A stretch of DNA of 64,000 nt from Methylobacter sp. Lineage in GTDB: Bacteria > Pseudomonadota > Gammaproteobacteria > Methylococcales > Methylomonadaceae. Positions 41,438-52,483 of this stretch are shown here, piece by piece. The stretch covers positions 1 through 64,000 of the forward strand of contig JAUYMY010000063.1 in assembly GCA_030699385.1 (NCBI GenBank), given 5' to 3'. A program made the position numbers and the translations under genes. Position 1 is the stretch's first letter, and each line of letters begins with the position of its first letter. The notes under the pieces were generated by a model. The model did not search any database. It was not told the origin of the DNA and saw nothing but the letters and a program-made list of their open reading frames with translations.

Positions 41438-42213
41438 AAGCCAAAACACCTGATTTTACAAACATGAACCGCACCCTTGCCAATATCCTCATCGACATCG
41501 TCGCCGCATTGCTGTTTTTAGGCATGATTGCGACCGGTTACCTGTTGCGTTTTCCGTTGCCGCCCGGCAGCAATAAATCGTTAAGTTTATGGGGTTACAC
41601 ACGCCACCAGTGGGGCGACATCCATTTCTGGATAAGTCTTGGGCTTTTAGTGGTGCTTGTTGTGCATCTGATGCTGCATTGGAATTGGATTGTGACGGTG
41701 ATAGCCAAACGCTGCCGTTTGCCAAAAACCGCCCAGCCTTCATTAGTCCGTAGCGGCGTTTTGACTGCGGTTGTGGTCATCCTTTGCATTACGCTGTTTG
41801 CGTGGTCGGCGCAATACAGCGTTAAAGAAATAACCCGGCCGATGCGGGGAAAACGCCAGCTTAATGAACCTTCGGTAACGGCTCAGGCTTATATCGATAA
41901 AGAAAATATCGAATTTTGGCAAGACGTTTATCCCATATTCGAGACCCATTGCCTGTTTTGCCACGGTCCGCAAAGACAGTTAGGCGGTTTTCGTGTTGAT
42001 CGCAGAGAAGACTTATTTGAAAGTCGTGGACATGAACCCTTGGTATTGCCGGGACAAAGCGCTGTCAGCCCGTTAATCGCGATTGTGTCGGGGACTAAAA
42101 AAAATATGCCGATGGCGGATAAGCACACACTTTCCGAGCAGGATATAACGCGGCTCAAAGCCTGGATAGATTCAGGGGCAAAATGGCCGGTAAAAACCGA
42201 TGCTGGAAAATAG
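41434..42213 (+). CDS. DUF4405-like membrane protein fused to a c-type cytochrome domain
   Basis: N-terminal TM helices with conserved His, CLFCH haem motif, MPMADKHTLSEQDITRLKAWIDSGAKWP; ATGA overlap with the upstream gene. Confidence 0.75.
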   Translation: MKAKTPDFTNMNRTLANILIDIVAALLFLGMIATGYLLRFPLPPGSNKSLSLWGYTRHQWGDIHFWISLGLLVVLVVHLMLHWNWIVTVIAKRCRLPKTAQPSLVRSGVLTAVVVILCITLFAWSAQYSVKEITRPMRGKRQLNEPSVTAQAYIDKENIEFWQDVYPIFETHCLFCHGPQRQLGGFRVDRREDLFESRGHEPLVLPGQSAVSPLIAIVSGTKKNMPMADKHTLSEQDITRLKAWIDSGAKWPVKTDAGK

Positions 42214-42285
42214 TTATAATGTGCGCACAGCCTAATTTTTAGTGTGCATAAAACAAGCACTGAACTTGTCTCATTACCCCCATCA

Positions 42286-44289
42286 ATGTCCAAACTAAAC
42301 CCCCAACAACAAGCCGCTGTTAAAACAATCGACCATCCTTTATTGGTGCTGGCCGGTGCCGGCAGCGGCAAGACCCGGGTGATTACCGAAAAAATCGCCT
42401 ATCTGGTCAAGCAAGGCCTGCCGGCGCGGCATATTGCGGCGGTGACGTTCACCAACAAAGCCGCACGGGAAATGAAAACCCGCGTGTCCAAATTATTGGA
42501 CAGCAACCAACAGCGCGGCCTGCGGGTGTCGACTTTCCATTCATTAGGCTTGGACATATTGCGGGCGGAATCGAAAACGCTGGGCTATAAATCCGGTCTG
42601 ACGCTGTTCGACGAACAGGATAAGCTCACACTGCTGCGCAATTTAATCAGCCACGGCGCGAAAGATTGCGACATCGACAATATTGATAGCTACGCCCGGC
42701 AAATCGGCCAATGGAAAAATGCTTTCGTCACGCCGGAACAATCGGTGCTGATTGCAAAGGCCAATGAATGCCCGATAGCCATGCTGTATATCGACTACAC
42801 GCGCAGCCTGAAAGCCTACAATGCGGTCGATTTTGACGATCTGATTCTGTTGCCGGTGCTGCTGTTTCAACAGCACCCGGCGATTCTGGAAAAGTGGCAA
42901 AACAAAATCCGTTACTTGCTGGTCGATGAATATCAGGACACCAACATCACCCAATACCAGCTGGTGCGCCTGATTGCCGGTAATCTGGGGAAATTCACCG
43001 TGGTCGGCGATGACGATCAGTCGATTTACGCCTGGCGCGGTGCTCAGCCGGAAAATCTGGCGCAATTGCAAAAAGACTATGCCCGCCTGCAAGTCATTAA
43101 ATTGGAACAAAATTATCGCTCCACCGGGCGCATTTTAAAAGTCGCCAACCAGCTGATTGCCAATAATCCCCATGCTTTTGAAAAGCGGCTGTGGAGCGAG
43201 TTGGGCTACGGCGATCCACTGCGGGTGTTAAGCCATAAAGATGAGCAAATTGAAGCCGCGCAGGTGGTCTCTGAAATCATCCACCATAAATTCAAGACCG
43301 GCGGCAATTACCAGGATTATGCGATTTTATATCGGGGCAACCATCAATCGCGTTTGTTTGAAAAAGGCCTTAGGGAAAACAATATTCCGTATTTCATCAG
43401 CGGCAGCACTTCGTTTTTCGCCTATTCGGAAGTGAAAGACATCCTCGGCTATTTGCGCTTGTTCGTTAATCAGGATGACGATGCCGCCTTTTTGCGCGTG
43501 GTCAACACCCCGAAACGCGAAATCGGCCCCAGCACCTTGGAAAAACTCGGTGCCTACGCCAACGAGCGCCATATCAGCCTATTTGCCGCCTGTACTGAAT
43601 TCGGCCTGAGCCAAAAGCTGTCCGAAAAAGCCATGCAGCGGCTGGCAAAATTTCGCGATTGGACGCTCGACACCGCCGACCGCATCGAACGCGGTGATAC
43701 CTTTGCCGTGATCGAACAGTGCATAGACCAGATTGGCTACTCGCAGTATTTGCAGGAAGAAAGCAAGACCAAGGATGCCGCCGACCGCAAACTAAAAAAC
43801 GTTTACGAACTGGTTGAATGGCTTAAGCGCATTGCCGATAAAGAAACTGACGGGCAAAAACCGCTGGCCGAAATCGTCTCCAAAATCATGCTGATGGACA
43901 TCATGGAGCGCAATCAGGAAGAGGAAGCCAGCGATCAGGTCAGCCTGATGACCTTGCACGCCGCCAAAGGCCTGGAATTTCCGCATGTGTTTTTAATCGG
44001 CATCGAAGAAAATATCCTGCCGCACCAAAACAGCATAGAAACCGACAACATCGAAGAAGAACGCCGCCTAGCCTACGTCGGCATCACCCGCGCCCAGCGC
44101 ACCTGTACCTTCAGCTATTGCACGCATCGCAAGCGCTACGGCGAAATCGCCGAATGCGAACCCAGCCGATTTTTAAGCGAATTGCCTGCCGATGATTTGG
44201 AATGGGTCAACAAAAAACAGCTAGCGCCGGAAGTCATCAAAGAACGCGGCAAAGCCAGCCTCGCGCATTTGAAAACAATGTTGTCGTAA
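42286..44289 (+). CDS. rep: ATP-dependent DNA helicase Rep
   Basis: [48 protein letters not shown]; start revised from 42244. Confidence 0.95.
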   Translation: MSKLNPQQQAAVKTIDHPLLVLAGAGSGKTRVITEKIAYLVKQGLPARHIAAVTFTNKAAREMKTRVSKLLDSNQQRGLRVSTFHSLGLDILRAESKTLGYKSGLTLFDEQDKLTLLRNLISHGAKDCDIDNIDSYARQIGQWKNAFVTPEQSVLIAKANECPIAMLYIDYTRSLKAYNAVDFDDLILLPVLLFQQHPAILEKWQNKIRYLLVDEYQDTNITQYQLVRLIAGNLGKFTVVGDDDQSIYAWRGAQPENLAQLQKDYARLQVIKLEQNYRSTGRILKVANQLIANNPHAFEKRLWSELGYGDPLRVLSHKDEQIEAAQVVSEIIHHKFKTGGNYQDYAILYRGNHQSRLFEKGLRENNIPYFISGSTSFFAYSEVKDILGYLRLFVNQDDDAAFLRVVNTPKREIGPSTLEKLGAYANERHISLFAACTEFGLSQKLSEKAMQRLAKFRDWTLDTADRIERGDTFAVIEQCIDQIGYSQYLQEESKTKDAADRKLKNVYELVEWLKRIADKETDGQKPLAEIVSKIMLMDIMERNQEEEASDQVSLMTLHAAKGLEFPHVFLIGIEENILPHQNSIETDNIEEERRLAYVGITRAQRTCTFSYCTHRKRYGEIAECEPSRFLSELPADDLEWVNKKQLAPEVIKERGKASLAHLKTMLS

Positions 44290-44321
44290 TTACGACGATG
44301 ATCGGTTAGAATACGCGTCAT

Positions 44322-44398
44322 GCGCCCGTAGCTCAGCTGGATAGAGTACAGCCCTCCGAAGGCTGTGGTCAGAGGTTCGAATCCCCTCGGGCGCGCCA
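44322..44398 (+). tRNA. tRNA-Arg (anticodon CCG)
   Basis: GCGCCCG...CGGGCGC acceptor stem with CCA; anticodon arm CAGCC-CTCCGAA-GGCTG; GGTTCGAATCC T-loop. Confidence 0.95.
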
Positions 44399-44451
44399 TT
44401 TAAGCTTGAAGTCCCCCGGTAAACCAAATCCCCCCAGTCCCTTTTAGAAAT

Positions 44452-44489
44452 ATTATCACTACGAAGCGCACGAAGTTTCATTCTTCATT
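44452..44489. repeat. Palindromic repeat family D copy 2 (truncated, inverted)
   Basis: ACGAAGCGCACGAAGTTTCATTCTTC is the exact reverse complement of the copy 1 core. Confidence 0.7.
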
Positions 44490-44512
44490 AGCTACGACAG
44501 CCCTGTAAGCCA

Positions 44513-44842
44513 ATGCCCATGAACGCTAATATTTTCGATAATATTCCCGCCCAATTGCCGGAAGAGCTGTTTGAATGCCTGTTAAAACGGGACGGTCTTC
44601 ATATCGAACGCATTGTATCTCGAGGCCATATCACGCCGGCCGGACAATGGTACGATCAGGAGGGCGACGAATGGGTACTCTTGCTGCAGGGACAGGCGGT
44701 TATTGTTTATCAGCAAAATCTTCACAGCATCCATTTAATGCCCGGTGATTATTTGCTGATTCCGGCACATACGCGGCATCGGGTCGAATGGACTCAGCCG
44801 GACGCTGACACTATCTGGCTGGCTGTGCATTTGCCCGCTTGA
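44513..44842 (+). CDS. Cupin domain protein
   Basis: [15 protein letters not shown]...[20 protein letters not shown]. Confidence 0.85.
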   Translation: MPMNANIFDNIPAQLPEELFECLLKRDGLHIERIVSRGHITPAGQWYDQEGDEWVLLLQGQAVIVYQQNLHSIHLMPGDYLLIPAHTRHRVEWTQPDADTIWLAVHLPA

Positions 44843-45764
44843 TTTCAGCCAGCACGCTATCTAATAAATCGCTTTGTCCTGTGTGAAAATTTGCCGCATC
44901 GGTTTCCCGGCGCAACCAGGTGAATTGGCGTTTGGCCAGTTGCCTAGTGGCGATGATGGCTTTTTCGGTCATAACTTCAATTCCGTATTCCCCTTGCAGA
45001 TAAGACCACGCCTGACGATAGCCGACTGCCCTGATTGACGGCATTTTCTCGGTCAAATCGCCGCGTTGATACAGCGCCGCCACTTCTTCGATAAAACCTT
45101 GTTCGAGCATTTTCCTAAAGCGCTGCGCAATGATGTCGTGCAATAAAGCGCGGTCTGGCGGGGCGATAATCAGCTTGATGCGTTGATAGGGAATGTCTTG
45201 CGCCTGTGCGGCAGTGAAAAAAGATGTTAACGGCTGGCCGCTGATGGCGTAAACCTCAAGGGCGCGTTGTACCCGTTGCGGGTCATTAGGATGAATCCGC
45301 GCCGCCGACTCGGGGTCAATCTCGGCCAAGCGCCGATGCAGCGCTTCTTTGCCTAATTGTGCCAAGTCCTGATCGAGCTGGGCGCGGATAGCTGGGTCGG
45401 CTTCGGGCAATACGGCAAGCCCGCTGTTGAGGACATTAAAATACAACATGGTGCCGCCGACCAAAATCGGCAGTTTGCCGCGCCGGGTTATATCGTCCAT
45501 CAACGCCAGCGCCTGTTTCCTGAACTGGCCTGTCGAAAACGCCTCTGCCGGGTCGAGAATGTCGATCAAATGATGCGCAATACCGCCGCGCTCGTCCAAT
45601 GTGGGCTTGGCTGTGCCTATGTCCATGCCTTTAAACACCAGAGCCGAATCGACGCTAATAATTTCGCCGTTCAGCGCTTGAGCAAGTTGCACCGACAGCG
45701 CGGTTTTACCTGAAGCGGTAGGCCCCATCAGAAAGATGACAGGGGGATGGGTGTGTTTTTTCAT
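44811..45764 (-). CDS. miaA: tRNA dimethylallyltransferase
   Basis: [39 protein letters not shown]. Confidence 0.96.
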   Translation of the reverse strand: MKKHTHPPVIFLMGPTASGKTALSVQLAQALNGEIISVDSALVFKGMDIGTAKPTLDERGGIAHHLIDILDPAEAFSTGQFRKQALALMDDITRRGKLPILVGGTMLYFNVLNSGLAVLPEADPAIRAQLDQDLAQLGKEALHRRLAEIDPESAARIHPNDPQRVQRALEVYAISGQPLTSFFTAAQAQDIPYQRIKLIIAPPDRALLHDIIAQRFRKMLEQGFIEEVAALYQRGDLTEKMPSIRAVGYRQAWSYLQGEYGIEVMTEKAIIATRQLAKRQFTWLRRETDAANFHTGQSDLLDSVLAEIKRANAQPAR

Positions 45765-45786
45765 CACTTTATTATTTTGAAGTAGC

Positions 45787-46689
45787 TTAATCAGCGTTAT
45801 CAATCTCAAAGAATATCCATTTGACCCGCGAGTGCGTTTGCTTGATTTGCCGTTCCATGGCATTAATTTCATCAACGACACTCATCACGGTCATATCGGG
45901 TTGGAGTTCGGCTTTAATGGTAACCATGACATTATTACCGTGATTAATCGCCCATACATTCAGTACCCGCAATACACAGGGCTGACTCTCCAGATAATGC
46001 TGCACGTTATCACTGATATCTTCAGCCGCCTCACCGAGCAGCAAGGAATGCACTTCTGTACCCACCACAACGGCAACGGTAATCAATAAAATCCCGATTA
46101 AAATTGAGCCGGCTGCATCATAGGCGGTATTGCCGGTAATCATCGTCAGACCTAGCATGACCAGCGCAATCGCAAGTCCTGTCAAGGCCGCCAGGTCTTC
46201 ACCGGTAACCACCATCAGTTCGCTGGACTGAGTTTCTTTAAACCATTGCCACAACGAGCGGGCGCCTCGCTCTTGTTGTATTGCCGCCAGCGCCGTTTTT
46301 AATGAAAAATATTCCAAACCCAAAGCAATCAGCAAGACGAGTAATGCAATACCCTCATTTTCCACGGTATGCGGGTGCATATATCGCAACCACCCTTCAT
46401 AAATGGAAAACACGCCGCCCACCGAAAACAAGATGAAGGCCACCATCATGGACCAGATATAAGATTCCCGACCGAAGCCCATAGGATGTTTGCGGGTCGC
46501 TTCTTTTTCAGATCGTTTCATACCGATAAACAGTAATACCTGGTTTCCACAATCGGCATAGGAGTGAATCGCTTCGGCTAATAAAGAACTTGAACCCGTC
46601 CAGAAAGCAGCACCGGTTTTCGCCGCTGCGATGCCTAAATTAGCAGCAAATGCATAGAGAATAGCGATGGTCGTGTTAGGAGATGACAT
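45787..46689 (-). CDS. Cation diffusion facilitator family transporter
   Basis: Multi-[31 protein letters not shown]. Confidence 0.88.
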   Translation of the reverse strand: MSSPNTTIAILYAFAANLGIAAAKTGAAFWTGSSSLLAEAIHSYADCGNQVLLFIGMKRSEKEATRKHPMGFGRESYIWSMMVAFILFSVGGVFSIYEGWLRYMHPHTVENEGIALLVLLIALGLEYFSLKTALAAIQQERGARSLWQWFKETQSSELMVVTGEDLAALTGLAIALVMLGLTMITGNTAYDAAGSILIGILLITVAVVVGTEVHSLLLGEAAEDISDNVQHYLESQPCVLRVLNVWAINHGNNVMVTIKAELQPDMTVMSVVDEINAMERQIKQTHSRVKWIFFEIDNAD

Positions 46690-46734
46690 AGATAATTTTC
46701 ACTCAGTTAGGTTGAAATAAAATGCGCTCGTTCC

Positions 46735-47721
46735 TTAGTGTGCCTCTTTAATGCGCGTTAAGGTGCCGTCGATAAACAGATTGTTGAGTTCTTTCACCGT
46801 CGCCGGATCAAACATAAGACCGGAATGGGATTCGATATGGGTTAAGGCGGTTTCCATGGGCCAAGGTTCTTTATAAGGGCGCTTTGTGGTCAGCGCATCG
46901 AATACATCGGCAAGTTTGACGATACGCGCCGATAGCGGAATATCCTCGCCTTTTACGTTATTGGGATAACCGCTGCCGTCATAGTTTTCATGATGGCCGG
47001 CACAAATTTCCCGCGCCATTTCATAAAACGGATTGTTGCCTAAAATACGCACGCCAGCTAGCGGATGCTCCCGCATAATTTCCCATTCTTCGGCGGTCAA
47101 TTTATCCGGTTTTTTTAAAATGGCATCCGGTGTCGCCAGTTTGCCAATATCGTGCAACATGCTCATCAAGCCCATGTGCGCGGCGGCTTTATTGTCAACG
47201 CCCATGCGAAGCGCCAAGGCTTCGGTGTAATCCTGAACCCGGTATAAATGACTGGATGTATCCAGATCTTTACCTTCGGCAGCCAAACATAACATCACCA
47301 CTGCGTCTTGGTAGGCCGCTTCCAAATGCGTGCGCGCTGTCTCTAAATCACGTTTTAACACCAGCGATTCCAACGCCCGCACCACGGTTAAATTGAGTTC
47401 GCCCGGGTCCCACGGCTTGGTCACATATTTGTAAATGTGGGCTTCATTGACACAAGTCAGCAGCGATTCAACATCGGCATAACCGGTCAGCAAAATACGA
47501 ATAGCCTCGGGCTGGACTTGCAGCGCATGGCTTAACACCTGATCGCCGCTGATATTGGGCATACGCTGGTCGCAAATAATCAAATCGACCGGGTGATCGT
47601 TCAAAAAGGCAATGGCTTCTTCGCCGCCGGTGGCCGACAGCGTTATATAACCTTTACGGAAGCTACGGGTTAACGTTGCCAGAACATCAGGGTCATCATC
47701 AACAAGTAACAGCGTGTGCAT
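46735..47721 (-). CDS. Response regulator with HD-GYP phosphodiesterase domain
   Basis: Receiver domain (VDDDPDV, ICDQRMP) plus LHDIGK and HHENYDGSGYP. Confidence 0.93.
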   Translation of the reverse strand: MHTLLLVDDDPDVLATLTRSFRKGYITLSATGGEEAIAFLNDHPVDLIICDQRMPNISGDQVLSHALQVQPEAIRILLTGYADVESLLTCVNEAHIYKYVTKPWDPGELNLTVVRALESLVLKRDLETARTHLEAAYQDAVVMLCLAAEGKDLDTSSHLYRVQDYTEALALRMGVDNKAAAHMGLMSMLHDIGKLATPDAILKKPDKLTAEEWEIMREHPLAGVRILGNNPFYEMAREICAGHHENYDGSGYPNNVKGEDIPLSARIVKLADVFDALTTKRPYKEPWPMETALTHIESHSGLMFDPATVKELNNLFIDGTLTRIKEAH

Positions 47722-47723
47722 GT

Positions 47724-49652
47724 TTAAACCTCTTTAACCAAGCGAAGTGGAATAGCAATTATAAAGCGCGTGCCCTGATTTAATTCAGACTCAACGGTAA
47801 GCGAGCCGTGATGTTTTTCAATAATGCCGAATGAAATCGACAAGCCAAGCCCGGTGCCTTCGCCCACTTCTTTGGTGGTAAAGAACGGGTCGAAGATCTT
47901 TTTTCTGACGTGTTCCGGCATCCCGGTGCCGGTATCGGCGATAGTGACGACGGCTTGATCGCCGACTTTAGCGGTGGTGATGAAAATAGTGCCTTTATTG
48001 GGAATGGCTTGTATCGCATTAGCGAGGATGTTCATAAATACTTGGTTCATTTCGCCGGCATAGCATTCGACCGCTTCATTAAGCCTGTAGTCTTGCTCGA
48101 TAACAATACGCTCCTTGTAACTGTGCTGCAGCATTTGCAGGGTCGAATCCAAGCCTTCTTCGAGCCGTACTGATTTAATTTCGCCTTGGTCAAGACGGGA
48201 AAAGTTACGCAGCGCGAGGACAATGTTACGGATGCGGGTGGCCGCTTGTTTTTGGCTGGTCAATAATTTCGCCAGATCCTGGGTAACAAACGAGTAGTCT
48301 ATTTGTGCCAGGTGAGCATTTAGTTTTTCGGTATCGGGCTCAGCCATGCACTGCTGGGCAAATTCGACGGTGCCTTTAATATCGTCAATGTATTCTTCCA
48401 GCGGCGGTATATTGGCGTAAATCGCACCAATAGGGTTGTTAATTTCATGGGCAATGCCGGCAACCAATTGGCCTAAGGACGCCATTTTTTCGGATTGCAC
48501 CAATTGCGTTTGCGCAGATTGCAGCTGTATCAGCGTATCCTGCAATTGTTGGGTACGGTCGATAACTTGGTGTTCCAGGCTTAGATTTAAGTCTGCCAAT
48601 TCTTTTTCCACGACCACGAATTTATTAAACAACTCGCCCAGACGCGCAGTCATGCGATTAAACGCATTACCTAAATCGGCCACTTCATCGCGCCCCGAAA
48701 CCGGCACTTTGATCGACAAATCGTTGGAATCTTCAATGGTGCGAATGGTGGCGGTCAATTTTTTAATCGGCGTGACCAGAAGACGGCTGAGCAAGCTAAC
48801 CAGCACAATCATTGGCACGCCAACCAAGGCGGCGGCCAGCAACAAATTCCGGGTTAATTCAAGTAAGGGTTCATGGGCGAGTTGTTCGGGCATGAACGCC
48901 GCAATTTGGAAACTAAAATCGCCGACGGTGACGGATTTTGAAATCGAGCCCAAATAGCTGATACCGTCAAAAATCCATAAGGGCCGTTCCAAAAAACTAT
49001 CCGTTATCTCAATGGTTTCTACCCCGTTAGCGGTAAAAAGTTCTGCGCTGCCCTGATTGCCTTCATGCGCTTTATGCAACGCAAAACTGCTGTCTGTTGG
49101 CGCGAGTAGCCGGCTAATATCGGCCCAAGGGTGGGTCATGACCAAATAGCCCTGCATGTTCAACTGCGGCGGTTTCAATGCGGTCACATGGGCGATGATG
49201 CTGCCGTTAATAAAAGGCACCTCATGCTTGAAAACTAGCGCGTAATCCTGTTGGGATTGCCACGCCTCGGGCAATTGGGTTTTTAGCACATCCTGCTGTG
49301 TCGACGCGATCAGGATGCCGGCTGCATTGAATACATACAGATCGCCCTGTAGCTGATAAGAGCGTTTAAGGTTTATCAATTCGGTGGTGATGCGCTTATC
49401 CAGATCATCCACCACCACATCGAGCATCACCGATGAGGCTCGCCAAGACAGTAAATTGGTGCGTTCAAACAGCAATACGTTACTGATTTCAGAGGCTTTA
49501 TGGTCGGCAATATCGGTAAGGTTGCGCTCGATTTGTTGGTTGATTTTTTCGCCGAATTGGTAAAACACCAGCGCGCTCAAGGTTAGCGTCACCAATAACA
49601 CGATAAAACTGAAAAACAGCGTTAAACGAACTGAAAGCGAAAAGCGCAACAT
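47724..49652 (-). CDS. Membrane sensor histidine kinase (HAMP, HisKA, HATPase)
   Basis: Two TM helices, periplasmic sensor, GIAHEINNPIGAIYANI, DTGTGMPEH, GTGLGLSIS. Confidence 0.93.
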   Translation of the reverse strand: MLRFSLSVRLTLFFSFIVLLVTLTLSALVFYQFGEKINQQIERNLTDIADHKASEISNVLLFERTNLLSWRASSVMLDVVVDDLDKRITTELINLKRSYQLQGDLYVFNAAGILIASTQQDVLKTQLPEAWQSQQDYALVFKHEVPFINGSIIAHVTALKPPQLNMQGYLVMTHPWADISRLLAPTDSSFALHKAHEGNQGSAELFTANGVETIEITDSFLERPLWIFDGISYLGSISKSVTVGDFSFQIAAFMPEQLAHEPLLELTRNLLLAAALVGVPMIVLVSLLSRLLVTPIKKLTATIRTIEDSNDLSIKVPVSGRDEVADLGNAFNRMTARLGELFNKFVVVEKELADLNLSLEHQVIDRTQQLQDTLIQLQSAQTQLVQSEKMASLGQLVAGIAHEINNPIGAIYANIPPLEEYIDDIKGTVEFAQQCMAEPDTEKLNAHLAQIDYSFVTQDLAKLLTSQKQAATRIRNIVLALRNFSRLDQGEIKSVRLEEGLDSTLQMLQHSYKERIVIEQDYRLNEAVECYAGEMNQVFMNILANAIQAIPNKGTIFITTAKVGDQAVVTIADTGTGMPEHVRKKIFDPFFTTKEVGEGTGLGLSISFGIIEKHHGSLTVESELNQGTRFIIAIPLRLVKEV

Positions 49653-49664
49653 GAATGTACCCGG

Positions 49665-50093
49665 TTACTTCGTTGAAAATTGTTGCAGGATTTTTATGTG
49701 CGGGCTTTCCGGCTTGGTTTCGACATAACCAATCGCGCCTTTGATCCGCTCGACAAACAAAATCACCGCTTGTTCCGAACTTTGGGTGACCGGCGGTGTT
49801 TCGCCTTTAAACAGCATTTGATCCCAATAACTGCCCAATTTATCCGGCGTACTGTCAAAAATTGCCGCAGTAAAACGGTTACGAGCATCGGCCTGGGCAG
49901 GCAAGTTGATTGGCATAATGTCATCGCCGTTTTGCCAACGTTTTTTCTTGAGCAAATAAATCGCCGCAATATCGCTTTTATCCAGCTCGGTGACAGGCAA
50001 TTCTTTATTGGCAATGATGTATAAATCCGCCCAGGCGCTCGGCATGGGCATGAGCGCGACACTCAGGCTTAAAGCAAGTAATCGTTTCATCAA
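49665..50093 (-). CDS. Periplasmic PstS-like substrate-binding protein
   Basis: Signal peptide; LYIIANKELPVTELDKSDIAAIYLLKKKRWQNGDDIMPINL. Confidence 0.75.
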   Translation of the reverse strand: MMKRLLALSLSVALMPMPSAWADLYIIANKELPVTELDKSDIAAIYLLKKKRWQNGDDIMPINLPAQADARNRFTAAIFDSTPDKLGSYWDQMLFKGETPPVTQSSEQAVILFVERIKGAIGYVETKPESPHIKILQQFSTK

Positions 50094-51121
50094 AACAGCA
50101 CCGCAATCGAACTGTAGAGTCCGGTCTGATTATGATAAACACTGCCTTCGGTTTGTTGCCATTCCAGTTTGAACGATAAACGCGGTACGGGGCGATAGAC
50201 TACGCCGCCCAATACGGTATTGGCGGGGGCTGATTGGTCTGAAAATCCAAAGTGTTCGTAACGGCCGATCAGGTTGAAATGTGCGACCAGCGGCACTGCC
50301 ATTTGCACATAACCGCCCCAATCATGGTCCCGATAGTGGCGCTGCTTAGTATCGACGTGAGTGAACAATAATTCGCTTTCCAATTCAAACCATTGGTGTT
50401 GCCAGTTGCCGTCTATGCCAACAGAATTACGCTTTTCATTGCTGCCTTCCACGTCGGCATGTTGAAAAGACAGGCCCAAATAATAATCCAGGTCTTCATG
50501 CACAATCCAGCGTGCACCAGCGACAGCTTGATAATGGCGTTCATGTTCACTGAGCGGTTTAGGATTAAATTCTGCCGCCGGTTGCCAATAAACTTCTAAT
50601 GCGTGGCCGCTTAACGCATCAAAATCATGGCGCAGGTTAAGGCCGGTAATGTAATTGGCGCGCGAATAGGCTGAGGTGACCGGACGGTTAGTCGTCCAGA
50701 CTAACGGTGCGGCATGAATAATATTCCAATGATTGATCGGCGCTAAAAACTTGCCGAGGCGCAAGGTGTCGCTGTCGGTCACTTGAATATCGTTATACAG
50801 CCGTTCAATGACCAGTTGTACGCTATTAAATTGTAAGCCCCTGCTCTCTTGCCACAGCGGGATTGAATAAGCTTCGGCCTCCAAGAAAGGATTGAGCCAG
50901 CGGTTAAATTTGCCGGAAATAAACAGGCTTAAATCGTCCAATTCAACAGAGGTCGGTGCGCCATTAGGAGCGCTGATCGCCAGTTTGCTATAGCCTGAAA
51001 CCGAGATAGCGTCATGCCAGGAGCTTGTCTCATCGGCATACAGCGGCGGAGCCAGGAAAGCCATCATGAGTGTGAGCAGAGCAGCAGGCGCACGGCGATG
51101 GCAAGGTGAAAAAAATGACAT
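50090..51121 (-). CDS. Outer-membrane porin-like beta-barrel protein
   Basis: Signal peptide ending PLYADE; alternating beta-strand pattern, C-terminal YSSIAVLF. Confidence 0.65.
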   Translation of the reverse strand: MSFFSPCHRRAPAALLTLMMAFLAPPLYADETSSWHDAISVSGYSKLAISAPNGAPTSVELDDLSLFISGKFNRWLNPFLEAEAYSIPLWQESRGLQFNSVQLVIERLYNDIQVTDSDTLRLGKFLAPINHWNIIHAAPLVWTTNRPVTSAYSRANYITGLNLRHDFDALSGHALEVYWQPAAEFNPKPLSEHERHYQAVAGARWIVHEDLDYYLGLSFQHADVEGSNEKRNSVGIDGNWQHQWFELESELLFTHVDTKQRHYRDHDWGGYVQMAVPLVAHFNLIGRYEHFGFSDQSAPANTVLGGVVYRPVPRLSFKLEWQQTEGSVYHNQTGLYSSIAVLF

Positions 51122-51225
51122 AACTTCAAAAATTAAGTGCTGGCAGAGTGTGGGTATTATAGGGGCTATCAAAAATATTCGCCCTAATTGTCAGCAAAGG
51201 AACTGGGCAAGCCTATTTACGCCGC

Positions 51226-52461
51226 TCATTTGCTATCCATCAGCCACACGCCATCCCATCCCCCGCTAAGCTGGGCTTTGCGGCATTGTGCGCTATAGGC
51301 GCGGCAGACCGGATCATCAGGCATAGCACTGAACAGGGTTTCAGCGTTTGCCCAGCGGCCTGCGCGACATAGTTCCAGCGCTTCTTGGTAAGCCGTAAAA
51401 TCGTGGCCGGTTTTGTTTTGCAGCTCGAACACCTTGACTGAGGTATGACGCCCCATCACCTTGATGATGCCGAGTTCCCGGCCAATAAATTCATCGCCGC
51501 CATTGGCTTGCCGCCAAGTGGCTTCTGACACCATGATTGAAGTGCCAAATAGCTTGTTGGCATTTTCCAGGCGTGATGCCAAATTAGCCGCATCGCCCAA
51601 AATGGAATAATCGAAACGAACCTTGCTGCCGATATTGCCTACGATGACCTCGCCGGTATGCAGGCCGATACGCGTCTTTAACGCGCCGCCGGCTCTGGCG
51701 GTAAATTCCTCGGCGCGTTCAGCCGAACGCTGTTGGCAGCGTAAGGCAGCGCGGCAAGCGCAAGCCGCATGATCCGGCTGGTCTAACGGCGCATTCCAGA
51801 AAGCGACGATGCCGTCACCTTGATATTTGTCCAACGTGCCGCCTTCATCCAGGATGATATTGCTCATCTCGGTCAAATAATCGTTGAGCAAGGCCGTCAG
51901 CGGCTCCGGTTCCATACGTTCGGCCAGACGTGAGAAACCTTCCAGGTCGGAAAAAAAGATACTGAGTGTTTTGCGCTCCCCACCTAATTGCAGGCGAGAT
52001 GGATCGAGCATGATTTGCTCCACTACCTTGCAGCTCACATACTGGCTCAAAGCGGTCGTGACTAAGTGCTTTTCCTTGGATAATTGTTGGCTTTCTAGCG
52101 CTCTGACAACCGTCAAGCGCAGCATTTCCGGCTCCCAAGGCTTAGCAATGTATTTGTAGATTTGCGCGTCATTGATGCAACGGACCAGTGATTCGGTATC
52201 GGCATAGCCGGTCAATAAAATACGGATAGCCTGTGGCTGCCGCTCTAAAACGTGTTTAAGCACTTGGTCGCCACTCATGTCCGGCATACGCTGGTCACAG
52301 ATAATCAAATCAATGGCTTGCTCATTAATCAACGTGATAGCTTCAGCGGCCGAGGTGGCCTTTAAAATGCGGTACCCCTTGTAAAATGAGCGGGTTAGGC
52401 TATCAACAATATCAATTTCATCATCAACAAAAAGTAGGGTATGCAAAGCCATGATTGTCAC
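51226..52461 (-). CDS. Response regulator with class III adenylate/guanylate cyclase domain
   Basis: Receiver domain plus LSIFFSDLEGFSRLAERM and LDKYQGDGIVAFWNAP. Confidence 0.93.
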   Translation of the reverse strand: MTIMALHTLLFVDDEIDIVDSLTRSFYKGYRILKATSAAEAITLINEQAIDLIICDQRMPDMSGDQVLKHVLERQPQAIRILLTGYADTESLVRCINDAQIYKYIAKPWEPEMLRLTVVRALESQQLSKEKHLVTTALSQYVSCKVVEQIMLDPSRLQLGGERKTLSIFFSDLEGFSRLAERMEPEPLTALLNDYLTEMSNIILDEGGTLDKYQGDGIVAFWNAPLDQPDHAACACRAALRCQQRSAERAEEFTARAGGALKTRIGLHTGEVIVGNIGSKVRFDYSILGDAANLASRLENANKLFGTSIMVSEATWRQANGGDEFIGRELGIIKVMGRHTSVKVFELQNKTGHDFTAYQEALELCRAGRWANAETLFSAMPDDPVCRAYSAQCRKAQLSGGWDGVWLMDSK

Positions 52462-52483
52462 TTAATGAGTAATGACGCTATTC

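Noticed and set aside
44322-44512. Integrated element at the tRNA-Arg gene
   Set aside because: No integrase, attachment-site duplication or cargo genes beside the tRNA; only a truncated family D repeat.
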